Part shown: positions 1 to 13,340 of the stretch, piece by piece
Layout of the letters: each line of letters opens with the position of its first letter
How positions within the stretch are numbered: the first letter of the stretch is position 1
Source: Paramisgurnus dabryanus
Lineage: Eukaryota; Chordata; Actinopteri; Cypriniformes; Cobitidae
Length of the DNA: 64,000 bases
Assembly: GCF_030506205.2 (NCBI RefSeq)
Contig: NC_133352.1
Span: 18,738,325 to 18,802,324, forward strand
Direction: 5' to 3'
Translations under genes and position numbers: made by a program
The notes under the pieces: model-generated
The model's input: the letters and a program-made list of their open reading frames with translations, nothing else
Told to the model about the DNA's origin: nothing
Database searches by the model: none

Positions 1-74
1 GAAAGAGTTAAGCAAACACGAAAATAGCTCTACCCGTGTTATTTGAGAAATAAGTAGCTTTAGCAGTAACTTAC

Positions 75-265
75 CATCGGAGGAGAAGAATGTGTGTCTA
101 CTAAAGCGAACTTAACAAACAGTCCGGACACATTTGGTGTATTTCCCATGAATAAATCCGTGTAACAACTCCCCATCAGCCGGAGACAGTACGCGCGTTT
201 TCGGTGCGCGAGTGCTGTTGCGCGCGCTCTGTCTCCTCCACTGCTGATCCGCACTACCCCAGCGC
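75..265 (-). other. Probable first (5'UTR) exon and CpG-rich promoter of a minus-strand gene running out of the window
   Basis: On the minus strand this segment ends at position 75 in a near-ideal splice donor (CCGATG|GTAAGT). Its upstream part (about 180-265) is rich in CG dinucleotides, including CGCGCG runs, unlike the AT-rich DNA around it. That combination suggests a transcription start and first exon read leftward out of the window. An open frame crosses it, but the short peptide resembles nothing I recognise, so a non-coding leader is as likely. By synteny the neighbour could be pcm1 or frg1; this is inference only. The exon's upstream boundary is a guess. Confidence 0.45.
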
Positions 266-1978
266 TTCACTCCGCTTCATGATGTCATCTGTCGAAGTTA
301 GTTAAAGGCTCTTTTGTACAACATCTGTAGTTAGGAAACTTTATATTTAAATATATATATTAACGATTGCAGTAATATTCGTTAGTTTGCAGTATAGTCC
401 AGTTTACAAGATTTTCACAATTTATGACAACAATGCTAGACAAAGACAGCCGTGTTTACTTGACTGTTTTGTGAAAAAGATAACATGATCAAAAAATAAG
501 TGGTTCTCAAAGGAAATAAAAATGAGAGAAGCATGTTTGTATATTCTGTCTGTATAGCTTGCACTTCATCTGCTTCACTCGTTTCCAAAATGCCATGGAA
601 ACTATCCCAGATAATACAGAAAAACACTTCAAGCAAAAGCACATCTTGTTAGTGTTTTTATTTCACTTGCATGACAATCTTTCAAACAATACAAAAACAT
701 AAATAACACATGTCATCATTAAATAAACATCTGCAGGGTTCAAATGTGCCAAGTTAAAGATTTAATTACAAAAACACAAGGCTATGGATAGCAATACTGT
801 TGAATTTTAACTTTCCAACATTGGAAAAGCAATGACAACCGCTTCGTTTTAAAGGTTGTTAATTGTGGTGTTAGCAGTAATTGAATCCATTTTTAAGTGA
901 GAGGATAAAAGCACTGTTTTTGTAGCCCAGCCAGATGTATTTTCCTTTATCTTTATGCAAAAATTCTACAATTGTAAACAGGTGCAATATCATAATTTGT
1001 AGATACTGTTCACAGTAAAAAGGTCTAATTAAAATAAAATAATTAATCTCAGCTTTTAAAAGACACTAACCTATCATTCAAATATTACAGTGAAAATACA
1101 AAGTATGCAGTGCTGTTTAACCATTAAATGTGAATCTTGGACAGTGTTATGAATGATGCAAGGAAACCGGATCCAAGTGCAAACAGAAAAAAAATGTACC
1201 AGGGAACATTCATTTACATAACACAGCACAACAAACATATCCATGCACAAATAACACTGAAAAATGAACACGAGAAACACAAGAGTGTATAAAAGGAGAC
1301 TAATCAGGGCTAACAAGACACAGGTGCACGCAATAAGGGCTGGGATAGAAACTACAAACAGGACTGGAACAAAACTACAATACAACATGGCAGACAAACA
1401 TGTTACACAAAACACTGTTGCTGTGTTTGAAACCGTCCACTCGTTCACTCCTTCTTTATTCCCTATATTAGAGAATGACATTTGAGTCTATGGTGAAGAA
1501 GTGAAGGAAAATGAGTGAGCCATTTTGGACACTGACATACAGTAAATACCAAGCGTCAGAGAGCTGTCGCATGGATTTATGTATTGTACTGTAAAACTGT
1601 AAAGTTTATTATTATTTTTTTTCTTATGTATTATATTTTAAATAAAAGGTATCACATTTATTTTTTTATTTGGCTATTTTTAAAAAGTAAAAACTGGCAA
1701 CAAGAACTAACAAATGTGTATTAACATAAATTTGTGGTGTTTACTGTGAGTATCCTTCAGCTGATTCCAGTTATTCATTCGTCTTCTGTTGTATCATAAA
1801 ACCTTGAATGTACCTCAAAGTCAGAGTGCATTGTGGGTAAAAAGTAGTGAACGAATGTAGGGAATGAAGTTTTTTCATGAAGGTTTCAGACACCACTACA
1901 AAATAACAAAACGCCAAATAGTGCCCTACAGTGTGTACAGTATATAAGATACAGAGCGGTTTCTGACACAGCCTATGT

Positions 1979-2096
1979 CTGCATCCCAAATCGCATTTCC
2001 TGTGCCCTAAAAGTATGTACTTTAACAGAGATGACACATACTAGTTCTAATTTTGACTACTATTTAGTACTGATAGTATTCGAATTAGGATGCAGA
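1979..2096. repeat. Short inverted-repeat (MITE-like) element
   Basis: The ends TCTGCATCC.AA.TCG and CGAATTAGGATGCAGA are imperfect inverted copies about 118 bp apart around an AT-rich core. This looks like a small non-autonomous DNA transposon. No clear target-site duplication was found. Confidence 0.4.
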
Positions 2097-3893
2097 GTAT
2101 AATAATAACACCATTTAAATGCATGTCCATCAGAATTCACAAGATCAATAAAAGTATACTGTGTCTTTAAGCATGTTTTCTAAGTGTCTGTTTACCCTGG
2201 AGTATGAGAGTTTTCCACATGAGCACTGCAACAATTTATGTCTTCAAGGTTTGGTAAGAGTATCATTACAGTGTCATTTTGATATCTCTAGCGAACACAT
2301 GTATGATCACATGCATCTCCAAAAATGTCAAATTCACATATATATGTAACATTCACCATTGCAGTTATGGAAGGATGTGCACTTTATCATGAACTGAAGC
2401 CATTCAAAAGGTAAAGAAAGCCTGTTAGATGCGTTCAAGAGATTGTACTTATCTTTAACAGAGGAAAATGATCCTGCCCCAGTGAATCATGCCCCAGTGA
2501 ATAAATAACAGGCACTTTCGCATCAGCCAGAAAGTGTTAATGTGGATCCTTTATTGGTTTAAATCTCATGGACATTGATTTAGACAACATGATTCATCCT
2601 CAGATTAGTCACGCTAAGGGATTAATTACTGGGACTGTCAAATCGCGAGTTAAAGCACCTTTCTGTTTTGTGCCCGACCACTTATGTGTTTAAGGGCAGC
2701 TTCAAAAAGAGCCAGCAACCTGTGTGAAGGGGTTAAGGACGTGTTGACAGTTTTAATTTTGCACTTTAATACACTTTAAAGGCAGCATGGAACCTAGCTA
2801 TTGGGCTTTCTGGTATTTCATTTATTGAGCTCTTGGGGGTTTGATTTGACTCCGTGTCTGGTATGTGTGGCACACCTGCAGAGCAAAGATTAGAAAAGAT
2901 TTATCAGGGGGTCTAAAAAGAACCAGTTTGCCATTGATTTGTGGTCAATCTATCATTTAATCTTGCTTACTGCAGCTGTTATTGCTCCTTCTCCTTAGGT
3001 AAGGAAGGTTTCTCTACCCTCTGAAACAGAAAGTGTTGTATGGCCATAGGCCTTCTTTCCAAACAGAATGATTGTAAAGCATAGGGTGTTTACCTGGCAT
3101 GAGATTTATGTTTTTTTTTCAATATTTTGGATATTATGAATAGAGTTTATTCAGTCTTTATCCACAGCATGCACTAATGCTACTGTACTTCCCTTATCCA
3201 TTAAGTTAATACAATGCAAAACAATAAAGCAATTTGCTATGGTGCTGCAATCAGTAATTGGGAATACTGAGGGACTTACTATTCAAATGTAGCAACAGTT
3301 CAGGATGTGATCACGGGATCACACATAAAAATGTATAATATGAATGTACTGTAAGTTGCTTTGGATAAATCTTTTACAAAAACACACTTATGCACTTTTA
3401 TTATAAAAGTGCCTGGCAAATGCATGAATGTAAGTGTCAACCATTATCATTTTAATGAAGTATATGAGGAATGCATTATTTTGATGTCACATTTCTGCAT
3501 ATGTTTATCTGAAAATGATTTCAAGACTATTCAGTACCTCACAAAGTATTGTCACACAGCATGATTTATGAGTCTTTAGTTATTATCAAGCCTATATTCA
3601 GGAGCATACATTTATGACAAACAATTGCCCATTCGTGCTAAATAACTGAAGACGTTTTTGTGTTGAGGAAATTTATCAAAAATTATTTAACTTAAAGTCA
3701 GCTGTAACTGTAGATTAATAAGCTCCTAAATATATAATAAAATAGTGACATGGAGAAGGGTGGCATTATAAATAAAGCACATAAATGAGAAAAAAATTTA
3801 ATGTCTATCAAGTAAACTAAACTGCAATGAGATTTTTCCTAAAGTTCCTGTATCATCCCACAAATATCTCTAAAAGTGTTTTGACCAATAGCA

Positions 3894-4215
3894 TGGGCAA
3901 AGTGGCTCAGTGGGTAGCGCTGTTACCTCACAGCAACAAGGTTTCCAGTTTAAGCCTTGGTTGGGAAGCTTTTCTGGGTTTTAGTAGTTTGCATTTCCTC
4001 CCTGTATCAATACTCCGGTACTTCAAGGAGTAGTCCACTTTATAGATGGGGCCCATTGACTTACCATAGTATATTTTTGTCCTACTATGAAAAGTCAATG
4101 GACCCCATCTTTAAAGTGGACTACTCCTTTCAGTTTCCTCCCCAAAGACATGCAGGGATCCATTTCCCATACAACGACGCAACTCTCTCCTACCATAGAT
4201 GCATCGTTGGAGAAA
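3894..4215 (+). mobile_element. tRNA-derived (DANA-like) SINE split by a fold-back insertion
   Basis: The head reads GTGGCTCAGTGGGTAGCGC and continues with CTCACAGCAA, the A-box side of the tRNA-derived SINE widespread in cyprinids. The familiar body (TTTGCATTTCCTCCCTGT, then CTCCGGT) follows. The body is interrupted at about 4024 by a 105-bp hairpin and resumes after it with TTTCCTCCCCAAAGACATGCAG, shown in part. It has no coding capacity. Confidence 0.7.
4025..4129. mobile_element. 105-bp near-perfect palindromic MITE inside the SINE
   Basis: The arms begin AAGGAGTAGTCCACTTTA and end TAAAGTGGACTACTCCTT. They extend inward through GGGCCCATTGACTT and AAGTCAATGGACCCC, leaving a small AT-rich loop. 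It sits in the middle of an otherwise contiguous SINE, so it is the younger insertion. RNA read across it would form a long hairpin. Confidence 0.75.
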
Positions 4216-4329
4216 CTTGCTAGTCACACCTGTTTTCCAAAAACATAATAACTTTGTTGCACATTCGTAGTTCAAACCAAATAAACTCTAAAATAAATGT
4301 GCTAAGTAGCATTAAAAGCTTGTAGTCAT

Positions 4330-4660
4330 AGGGGAACCATTTTTAGCACCTAAAAAGAACCATCTGGGGGTGATATAGCACCACTATAGCACCAGATATG
4401 GTTACATTTAGCACAATATGGTTCTACACAGGTGCTACATAGGTGCTATGGCACTTCATATGGTTCCTCTATGACAAGGGTGGGGAACCCTGGTCCTGGT
4501 GGGATCAAAGCCCAATTACTTGGAAATGAAATACAGGTGTGTTGGATTAGGGTTGAAACTAAACTGTGCATCTCAGTGGCCCTCCAGGACCAGGGTTCCC
4601 CACCCCTCTCATAGAGGAAACATTTTAAGCCAAGGAACCACTTTTAGTGCTATTTAGCAC
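4330..4660. mobile_element. Nested inverted-repeat elements
   Basis: An inner element (about 4478-4608) has arms GGGTGGGGAACCCTGGTCC and GGACCAGGGTTCCCCACCC. The outer flanks share GGTTCCTCTATG, AACCA and TTTTTAGCACC motifs of another fish MITE family. The inner one appears to have inserted into the outer one. No exact target duplication was found. Confidence 0.55.
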
Positions 4661-5644
4661 CTTTTGATTTTATAGTTAATGATGTCACATACATGTTGGA
4701 GTAATAACATCTGGTTTGAATTAATGTCAGATTATTGCTGTTAAAAAAAAACTTGAGTCATTACATCTGAAGACTATTTTTTTCCTATTTTTGTTCTTCA
4801 TTGTTTCGCTTTATTTCCTAATGTTTTATTTAAACGTAGTTCCCCACTTCTGGGCACCCTCTGCATACTAGAGCACATTACGCACATGCGCACCCTTCAA
4901 GAGCACCACTTTAATTCTCTTGACAGATTAAAAGACATACATTTTATTTTGTATACATATTTGAAATGATGTATGTTAAATATACTGCATATTTGCTTAT
5001 TTACTTAAGAGCATATTAAATCTGCATGTCAGACTAATACGGCACATAATGCCACAAATTGAGAGCTGTAATTCCAACCACACAAGTTTGCAATGCAGTT
5101 TGCAAAAGGTTCATCGGAACAATGGATTCGGGAAACACACGAATTGTTGAACTATGCTATAACAACGAAACCTTCGACCATAGTTGGCTAACGCACTCCA
5201 TGTTAGGTGAATTGGAGATGCTTAATTGTCCTTCTCCAACTTGTGTGTGGATTGACCACTTTTGGAATAGCATAAATAAATAAATGAATAAATTGACCAA
5301 AAGTATCTGCTTCCTCCTCGTTGGAAATGTAAGTTATAACCATCAACCTAAATCACTGGGCCTGAAAAAATGTACTCCATCAAATATGTCAGGACACATT
5401 TGTCCTTGAACAGGTCTATTAGTCATGCACACTTTAACAAGCAACGATGAGGATGTTAAGTAACCACATCACAAGCCTTTCCCCTCGACTGGCAGCCCTT
5501 CACTCACAGCTGTCATGCCAGCTGAGAGACGTTTTAAACCGCATGGTGCACCTTACTAATCCCGCTCATGGTCGTTCTGAATAGCAGATTAATCAATGCA
5601 CTTGTGCATCATTTTAGATAAGAAAGTCTTTCAAATCTCTTTGT

Positions 5645-5795
5645 TAAGATTTACATATACACATTTGTCAGACGCCCAGAGTGATTTGCATGCATAACAA
5701 TTCTGCATGTATCATTTTGTGTGTTGCATGGGACCCACAATCTTAAGCGCTTCCTAGACAATGCTCTACCATTAAGCTACATGGAACAGGTAGAA
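5645..5795 (-). mobile_element. Degenerate HE1-like SINE (minus strand)
   Basis: The stretch ACACATTTGTCAGACGCCCA leads on to AATGCTCTACCATTAAGCTAC. It matches, in diverged form, the tail-to-tRNA-head order of the HE1-type SINE seen better preserved at 24453-24606. The tRNA-like head lies at the right end, so the element reads leftward. Confidence 0.5.
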
Positions 5796-8700
5796 CTATA
5801 TAGTATTAGTAGTAGTTTACAGTAGAAAACCTTTGAACGACTTGATCAATTTACCCTACAGTATTCAAAACCTAAAAATTAAGTACATTGCTGATGAATA
5901 ATACTTGTACAGTTGAGTTGAGTTGAGATGGAGTCACTGAAACAGTCTCCTGCTCCAGCTGCTATGCCAAATGGAGACTCAATCACATGGTCATTGGGGC
6001 TTAACCTGCAGTTTTCCTTATTTCCACAGCCTTGCCCTCAATGCCATCTATACGAGCTGACTCCTGCCGAAGGCTATTCATCACCCTGTCATCTATTACA
6101 GGCTGACCTGCTACCCAACTGAACCACTCCTAATGGATCATCATACTCGCTTGACTTCATTCCTTTTAGCATGGAGCACAACGCTGCTCTGGCTTGGTCA
6201 GACATGTTATGTTGCATGAAGATAGATTAGTGAGCTTAACCACACCTCTGCTCAGTTGTATCTACTTAGTACTAAGATGACAACAACATATCCTCCAACT
6301 CATACGATTGCTTTGGTCATTTGTAAATTTTACCAAATTCGACCCATAGATGCATTTACTAAATTAGCACCTCTACCGGCAGCAGTATATTTTGGAGTAT
6401 AATTTTGCTATGATGACATGTACAGGGATAACATTTTCAATTTAAACCGCCAGCATTAATTGTATTTTATTACACATTACACTATTCAGGCATTTCGGGC
6501 AAATAATGTACCCATTTATTTATTATATATTTATTATTTATTCTATAAACACAGAATACAAAACAGTCACAACTTTTTAAAAATATACTTAAAATATACC
6601 CAGTGTACCGAAGTCAAACAATACATTTATTTGAAGAAAAGATGCAAAAGTGATGACAATCCACTGTAAATATAAGATCCGGACATACACTGATTCAAAA
6701 ACTGCAGCCAGAAGCGATGATACGTCATCTATGATTGTGAAAAGGCATTGGCTTTCGTGTGTTTCGTGACCAATCGCATCATTACGTCAGCTAAGAACGT
6801 GAAGCGCTATTGGCTCTTGTGACAAACTACATCATGCTGGTTTATGTTTGAATGAGTTCTTCATATAAAGTAATCGTATGGCTTCAGTTTGCAAGGTTTG
6901 CAAGGCGAATGGTTTGTAATAATTTTATGCTGTTTTATGCAATAAATGCCTGACTGTTTTACTTGCGTGTTGTGTTTTATATGGTTGAGAAGTGGTTGGG
7001 TTTAGGGTAAGGTTGAGGGTGGGGTTAGATGCTCCAAATATCTTTAAAACCATAAATGTTTACAGTATGAAACTGTTTCTACATTTACAAATTCATAAAA
7101 TTAAATGTGTCTAATCTGATGTATAAGGCAAAAACCTTCAAACGTAACAACAGGTTGTATTTATAAGCTACTGCCACTAGAGGACACTAATGCCTTAATA
7201 CGTCACTTAACGTCGTAATAAGGTGATTGCACAAAAGACTTATGAGGTCGTTATTTTTTGGAGGGCAGTCTGAGTACTGTCACCTGTAAACAAACACCAC
7301 TGCCTTAAGGTCTAAAACGAGTTTAAGGAAAGTATATGGACTGCAGCAAAAAAGATGAATATTTTTAAGGCTTATGGCATTTAACGGATTATGCCAACAA
7401 ACTGGTATATAAACAGAGAGTTTAATGACCAGTTCTTATGTCCATTGGATACAGTAAGTATGCATTGACTCTAGCATTCTTTAGTATTAATTCAAGATTG
7501 GGCTTTCAAAGCTGTTTCTTCTGTCTTTCCAAATTTCTCCCAGAGGACTAATTCTATCCACTGTGTCTTTTATCCCTTCTCTCTGTTAGGACTGGTCTGT
7601 GCTAGAATGTGAAGAATGTTCATGTATTTTTTATTAGAAGAGACTGATGTAATACTTCCACATGATGGATGGCATGTTGATATCATGCTAAGCTTTAGTC
7701 ATGTTGTCTTTCTGATGTTGTTTTTGTAAACCAGATTGCTGATGTTAGTAACTTATAAACTCGGTTTCACAGATAGGAGTAAGCCTTAGATAGTTAAATG
7801 AGGACATATACTGTATATTTAATGTAGTAATGATGACATACATCAGTGCAAGCTGTTTTATGACAGCTCACACATGCATTTTAGTCTGGGACTAGCCTGT
7901 GAAACTGCACCATAGACCTAGAGGATTACTAACCCAGCAGTCAAGGACTCCCTATGGCTGATTTAAATATAAGGAATAAGATTGTTTTATAACACCAGTG
8001 GCCAGCATTCCTCAGCCATCAAATATTTTTTGACTTATCACATACTGATGTAAATCACATGTCTATAATTAACCTAAGGCTTATTAAAGCTGTTGCACTA
8101 TTTGGCTAAATGTATTGGTTCTATATGAACTCAACAGGCTAATTTAATTCTGTGGATGAAGGCAGCACATCTTATCTCATCTTTGAATAACACAGCATTG
8201 AAATAAATAATAATAACCCACAATAGATTTGTAATGAACTAATGACCATGGGAACATGGGACAGACTATCTGTCAGTTTTTTATGGCTGTATTCTCAATC
8301 AATGCTCATCTGTGCATCTCTTTTATCTGAAATGAAGGGACAGAAAAAGCAATGATGCAGGCACACCATCTTTGTGTGAAAATTCGACAATAAATGTACT
8401 TAAACCATGCCATGCACCACATAGACAAAAAGTCAAAGAAACAACAAACAATACTTTATTCAGCTAGAAAGAACATCCCAAACAGTTTAAAAGAAAACTT
8501 ATTTTCTCATGGATATCTGGGGACCTCATAATTACCAATAATGCAAAACAATAAATGACTATGGCTGACAAAAATAGATACATTTTCTAATGATGCATTA
8601 AGATGAAGATTCACTCACATGTTTACTAATTCACTATTCCCTGTATAGTGAATGCTAAATAGTCAATAAACAACAGTATAATAGGGCATAGTGTTTAATA

Positions 8701-10438
8701 TACAGCTCATGATTCATATCTCTGAACAAAACATTTGTCTTCATAACATAGTTGAATAATCAGTGCACATTTTGTCTGTTTATTCAGGTCTCAAATAGCT
8801 AAATTAAACTGTGATTATTATTGCTTTAGTTCTGGAGTAGTGTTAGAAAGAACACTTTAAAACCACATTTCAAAGAAGCTACTTATAATTTATAATGTAA
8901 AAGTAATTACAGTAACTAAGCTAAAAGGTAATCATACTTCTTAAATAGAGGTTTTACACCCTACTCACTTACCTGAGATGACTTTACCATGGTATTTGTT
9001 TCTGAATTAATCAAGATTCATTGTTATTTGGCACACTAACATAATCTGCAGTCACATACTGTAACATCGTAGAATAATATTCAAAACAATTACATGCCTG
9101 GATGATTTATAATGTGTTCAAAATTCTAAATAATTACATTACCCCTCCTTTTTACACTTCATTGTGCAGCATTAAATGATAACAAAGGCACACATTAAAA
9201 CCAATGTCTTTCTTCTGTTCGTTTAACTATTATCATTGTTATTAGCCTAATACTTTAGTGCCACTGTTTCCTATTCATAACAGTGGGGCTGTTAATGGCC
9301 CTACCAGATGTTCAGCTATTTCAATGTAATCTGAAACTAACTAATCATTTTTATATTATGTCCTTTCTCAACTAGAGTTCTGCTAATTTGAGGCTCATTC
9401 ATCATTACAATACAAACCTCATGCACATCCATTAAAAGTCTCTTGGACAAAGGCTTTAATTTTTCCCTCACTTCATAATTACCAACATATGGGTTCTTCC
9501 TAAAATCTCCAGCGGAAGTTATTGCTACTTAGAAAACAATTTTCTTAAATACTACTGCCAATGTAAGTACTTGTCTGTGGAGCATTCAGACATTGACAAA
9601 TTAAAGGCTACATATCAGAGTTTCTTGAGGTGAACTTGCTTCTCTTCACTGATAGACACTTTCATTAAGTCTTTGTCCATCCATCTTTCGTCACTGGAGA
9701 ACACTGAGAAATAGACTCCTGCTTTCTATTTCTGTGCCAGACAGAAAAACTATACATCAATTCTTAGTCATTCATTAGGCCATTAACTATCTAGCTGGCT
9801 AAATGCAGGTAACATCCTGTATGTTGTTTGTCTCATAGAAATGCATAAAATGTCATTCCCAGGGGCGGTTCCCAGAGAGTGCTTATGACTAAAATGAACA
9901 AGACCGACATTATCATAATTCCTCCCGCTTGGACTCACAGCCTGTAAGTGAACTTCTGTCAACATTGCATTGTGAGCGAATCTTTCAAACATGGTAAGGA
10001 GCTTCACATTTCCGGCTTTTCTGAAAATGAGTGCATGACAGAAAACTGGGTGTACGGTCATTTCCATGCAACTAGGTATTTATCAATATGGACAAGCGTG
10101 GCTATTACAGATATTTCAGCCAGATCTCTGTTAATACTGAGTAATACATAACTTTCAAAAACACAAAATGTTTTTTTTTAATAGATGAATGAATGTAGAT
10201 GTTGACGTATTTGCAACATTTAATTGTAGCATTATTATGACTGTTATATTTTTACAGCTACAAAACGTAAAACATTTACAAATCTTTCATACACTGCAAA
10301 ACATTTCCTGTAAATAAGCAGGTGTTTCCAAGTAACTTACTGTAGATTTAAATGTATGTTATTTACTGGCAACAGTTAAATGAACATTCAACATTAACAA
10401 GTCTTTGTCTTTACAGAATAAAATTATCAAATAACAGC

Positions 10439-10520
10439 AATGCAAAGCATAGGAACCAGAAATCTTCATCAACCTTTTCTGTTTTTTCTTCAGATTTTGG
10501 TTCCCAGAATGCTTTGCATG
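10439..10520. repeat. Short inverted repeat, MITE-like
   Basis: The left arm ATGCAAAGCATAGGAACCA is matched by an inverted right arm around TGGTTCCCAGAATGCTTTG with a short AT-rich loop. It is likely a small DNA-transposon derivative. No target duplication was assigned. Confidence 0.45.
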
Positions 10521-10829
10521 AGCCTGTTATTTTCATTCACCACATTTTTTAACAATCATTTGTATGATGATTTTGGTGATGTTCAAATGTTTCATGAACC
10601 ACATGTAAACCGTTCACTGCTCATGCATCTGCAGTGGTTTTAATGTTAGATTAATAAATGAGTCCCAATATATTTGGAATCATAATTTTAAATGCATAAT
10701 TCATACTTTTATATACAAAAACAATTGTGATGGTTTTTGTCCATTTCTGAAAGTATTACCTTTTCATGGATTGCGATTCAGGAAGTGTCTTATCTCGAAT
10801 GAAAAAACTGTGGTTAAATCAATGTTCCT

Positions 10830-11190
10830 GTCCACACAGCCCGCATACAGGGCCAAGGACGCAGATGAGGTTAATGACAAACTTGATGTGCTATTAGCGT
10901 AGTGTTTTCTGACAGAGCTTAATAGAAATTGAGTAGCTTAATTTATCAGAAATCAGGGAGTAATTAGGCTCTTCATGACTATGAATATTTGTAATGCAAT
11001 ATGTTCCTGATATTTATTAGCACAGGTCCCTTTAGCAATTAATGAGTTGGTTATAAAGTGCACAAGTTGAATTAAGTTAGAAGCAATTACAGGATGACAA
11101 GACTGCGATTCATAAATTGCCACATGTACTCATTCAAGTGGGCACATCACATTAATAGGCCAACATGTATAAACATCAAATTAATCTGAT
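10830..11190. promoter_or_regulatory. Candidate conserved non-coding block (homeodomain-type motifs)
   Basis: This is a non-repetitive segment with many TAATTAG, GCAATTA, TTAATGA and AATTAAG cores, which are homeobox-type binding cores. It has no inverted ends and no SINE or MITE signature, and its composition resembles vertebrate conserved non-coding elements. This is pattern recognition only; conservation was not tested. Confidence 0.25.
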
Positions 11191-11571
11191 TTAAATTCAT
11201 ATAGTATACATGTTCCAGATCCAATTATGCATCAGTCCATGTTTGGAAAAAAATCCCTCACTGCAACCGGTGCTGTATTGGTTTTTGATGTATAGATTGA
11301 CATTGAAAATAGCTCTTTATTGGCAATTACCAAGTATGATTTATACATGCTTTATCTTTTGTTAAATTAACAAAAATAATCAGCATCACTAATAGTGATT
11401 CACTATACAGTTACAGTATTACTTTTGCACAATGAAGTTGTAATATAGCAGAATGCAGAAAACTGACTATTTTTTTTGCGTTTACATTCTGTTTTATTGT
11501 TGTGCCAAGAACATAACATTTCACCAATAAGCAAGAGTTTAGAAAATTATACACCAATGCAGAAAACATAC

Positions 11572-11777
11572 ACTGTGAAAAGTGAAAAGTTGGGTCAACT
11601 TAAAAAGTTACTTCAATTGGTAACACCTAAAAAAATAATTTAAGTGAAAATAGTTTAAGTGAAAAATACTTTAAGTGAAACATTTAAGTTTAAACAACTT
11701 CATTTTTTATGTGTTACCAATTAAAGTATATATATTTTTTATTGATCCAACTTGTAACTTTTTATTGTGCATGCACA
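11572..11777. mobile_element. CACTGT-ended MITE
   Basis: It begins CACTGTGAAAAG with internal GTTGGGTCAACTTAAAAAG. It ends with an inverted TTGATCCAACTTGTAAC stretch and TGCACAGT. The inner arms TTCAATTGGTAACAC and GTGTTACCAATTAAAG also pair. It is a non-autonomous hAT-type fold-back element. Confidence 0.6.
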
Positions 11778-12315
11778 GTATATCACAGAGAAGCAAGCTG
11801 TTATCATCAAGCCAGATGAGTGCTATCAGTCAAACATGATATATGTACATGTTTAACATGCAGCCTGCATTGTACAAGTAAAGCAACCATCCTTCTAAAA
11901 CAAAAATCTGATGGATGGTTTGGTGCTTTTTGCTAGTTTTTTTAGATGTCATTTATTTTCAATGCACATACAGGGTCACCTCTTTATTTATTAATGCTAA
12001 ATGACAAGGTGATTTTCATGGTCATGGATATCAAAAGTAGTGTACAGAAAGAAACTGAGTAGTGTTAGCAGTTTTACAGTGTATGACATGGTGTAATTAT
12101 GTCAGAAATTAAAAAAGCTCCTAAAGGCATGACATAAAATCCATGAACCACAGACAAAGGCTTTCTTTGAGACTGCCATTTCATATATCATTGACTCAAA
12201 CTGACCATACAAACACAACATCAGCATTGCAATGTTATCCAGAGGAAATAAAGTTTAGGTTTTCCTCAAAAAATTCCTATTTGGAACTCAACACACTGTT
12301 ATACAAAAAAAAATA

Positions 12316-12377
12316 GGGTGGCACACAGTGGCTCAATGGGTAGTACTGTTGTGAAGTCTGCATGCTCTCCCTTTATC
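12316..12377 (+). mobile_element. SINE fragment (DANA-like head)
   Basis: CACAGTGGCTCAATGGGTAG followed by CTCTCCCTTTATCAGTG is a truncated copy of the SINE family at 3894. The middle of the head has been lost. Confidence 0.5.
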
Positions 12378-13189
12378 AGTGTGCACTGAAAAAATATATA
12401 TTTATTTTGATGCTGTTCACTTTAATTAAAAAAATAATTTAAATTTAACACGATCAATGCTGTTTCTCTTTTAAACACAATTTCATAATTTTAAGCTGAG
12501 TTAATATTGTAACTTTTTTGTCTTTAAAAGAACATGATTCAGTCAAATATATAGCTCAAACATTCAAAATAATATTTTGAACATGATTTTTTTTTTTTTT
12601 TAGGCAGGAGATTTCAAGTTCCCATATTTTGCATGGGACTGAATAATGCGAGTAAATGAAGAAATTAAATGCTATTTTATGAATTTTAATCAAGATGAAT
12701 TAAGCAGGAGACATAATGTTTAGTATCTAAAAGAGTTTGTTTCATGTTGGTAGTTTCAGTAGGTTAGCATTATGTTAAAGACTAGAGTATAACATTTGCT
12801 TATGTAGAAGAAACTAACTGAAGATATTTTTTAATGCTTGCTTTAAAGGCATTATATTCCAAATCCAAACATCTGATTTCTGTTGGGAAAGCAGAGTAAC
12901 CCAAATCTACAGTGGAAATATTTTCCAAGGAAATACTTTTCATTCAGTGGAAATATTTTTTAACTGAAATAATAACTGAAATTATCTGAAAAAATGTAAT
13001 CTTTGATTTTCACTAACAAACATTTAAGCTTTTTACAGCTAGAAATATATAAATAATGCAAATAATAGGAAGTTTGCAGTCAAATGTTCATTTTTATTCT
13101 AAAGAGGAAATAAACTTTTTACAGTGTAAAAAAGTGCAGATTGTGTTTGTGTTTTGATGTAATGCCCCATTAGGTGAGTGCAGTCCTGA

Positions 13190-13340
13190 CTCTAAAGATA
13201 AGTTTTATCAGATGGGATTATCACTAGGAAGTGTTTAATTAATTGAGGAATCTCAGCTGGCTGAGCACCCAGCCTGCTTTTATCTCCTGTTTGTGAAAGG
13301 CTCATAACTCAAACTCTTCTCTGTGCTTCATTCACCACTC
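13190..13340. promoter_or_regulatory. Candidate enhancer: cluster of GATA motifs
   Basis: Four GATA-type cores lie within 90 bp: AGATAA at 13196, TTATCA at 13205 and 13218, and TTATCT at 13280. The surrounding DNA is non-repetitive and less AT-rich than its neighbourhood. It lies about 2 kb upstream of asah1. The function is inferred from motif density alone. Confidence 0.25.

Noticed and set aside
436..642. Minus-strand frame with a protein-like stretch (FHGILETSEADEVQAIQTEY)
   Set aside because: Composition looks coding for about 20 residues, but I could not place it in a family. No convincing donor follows, so it is not called as an exon.
1074..1481. 135-codon minus-strand frame with many hydrophobic residues
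   Set aside because: Low-complexity AT-rich translation with no recognisable domain; the opposite strand is also open. Probably repeat-derived.
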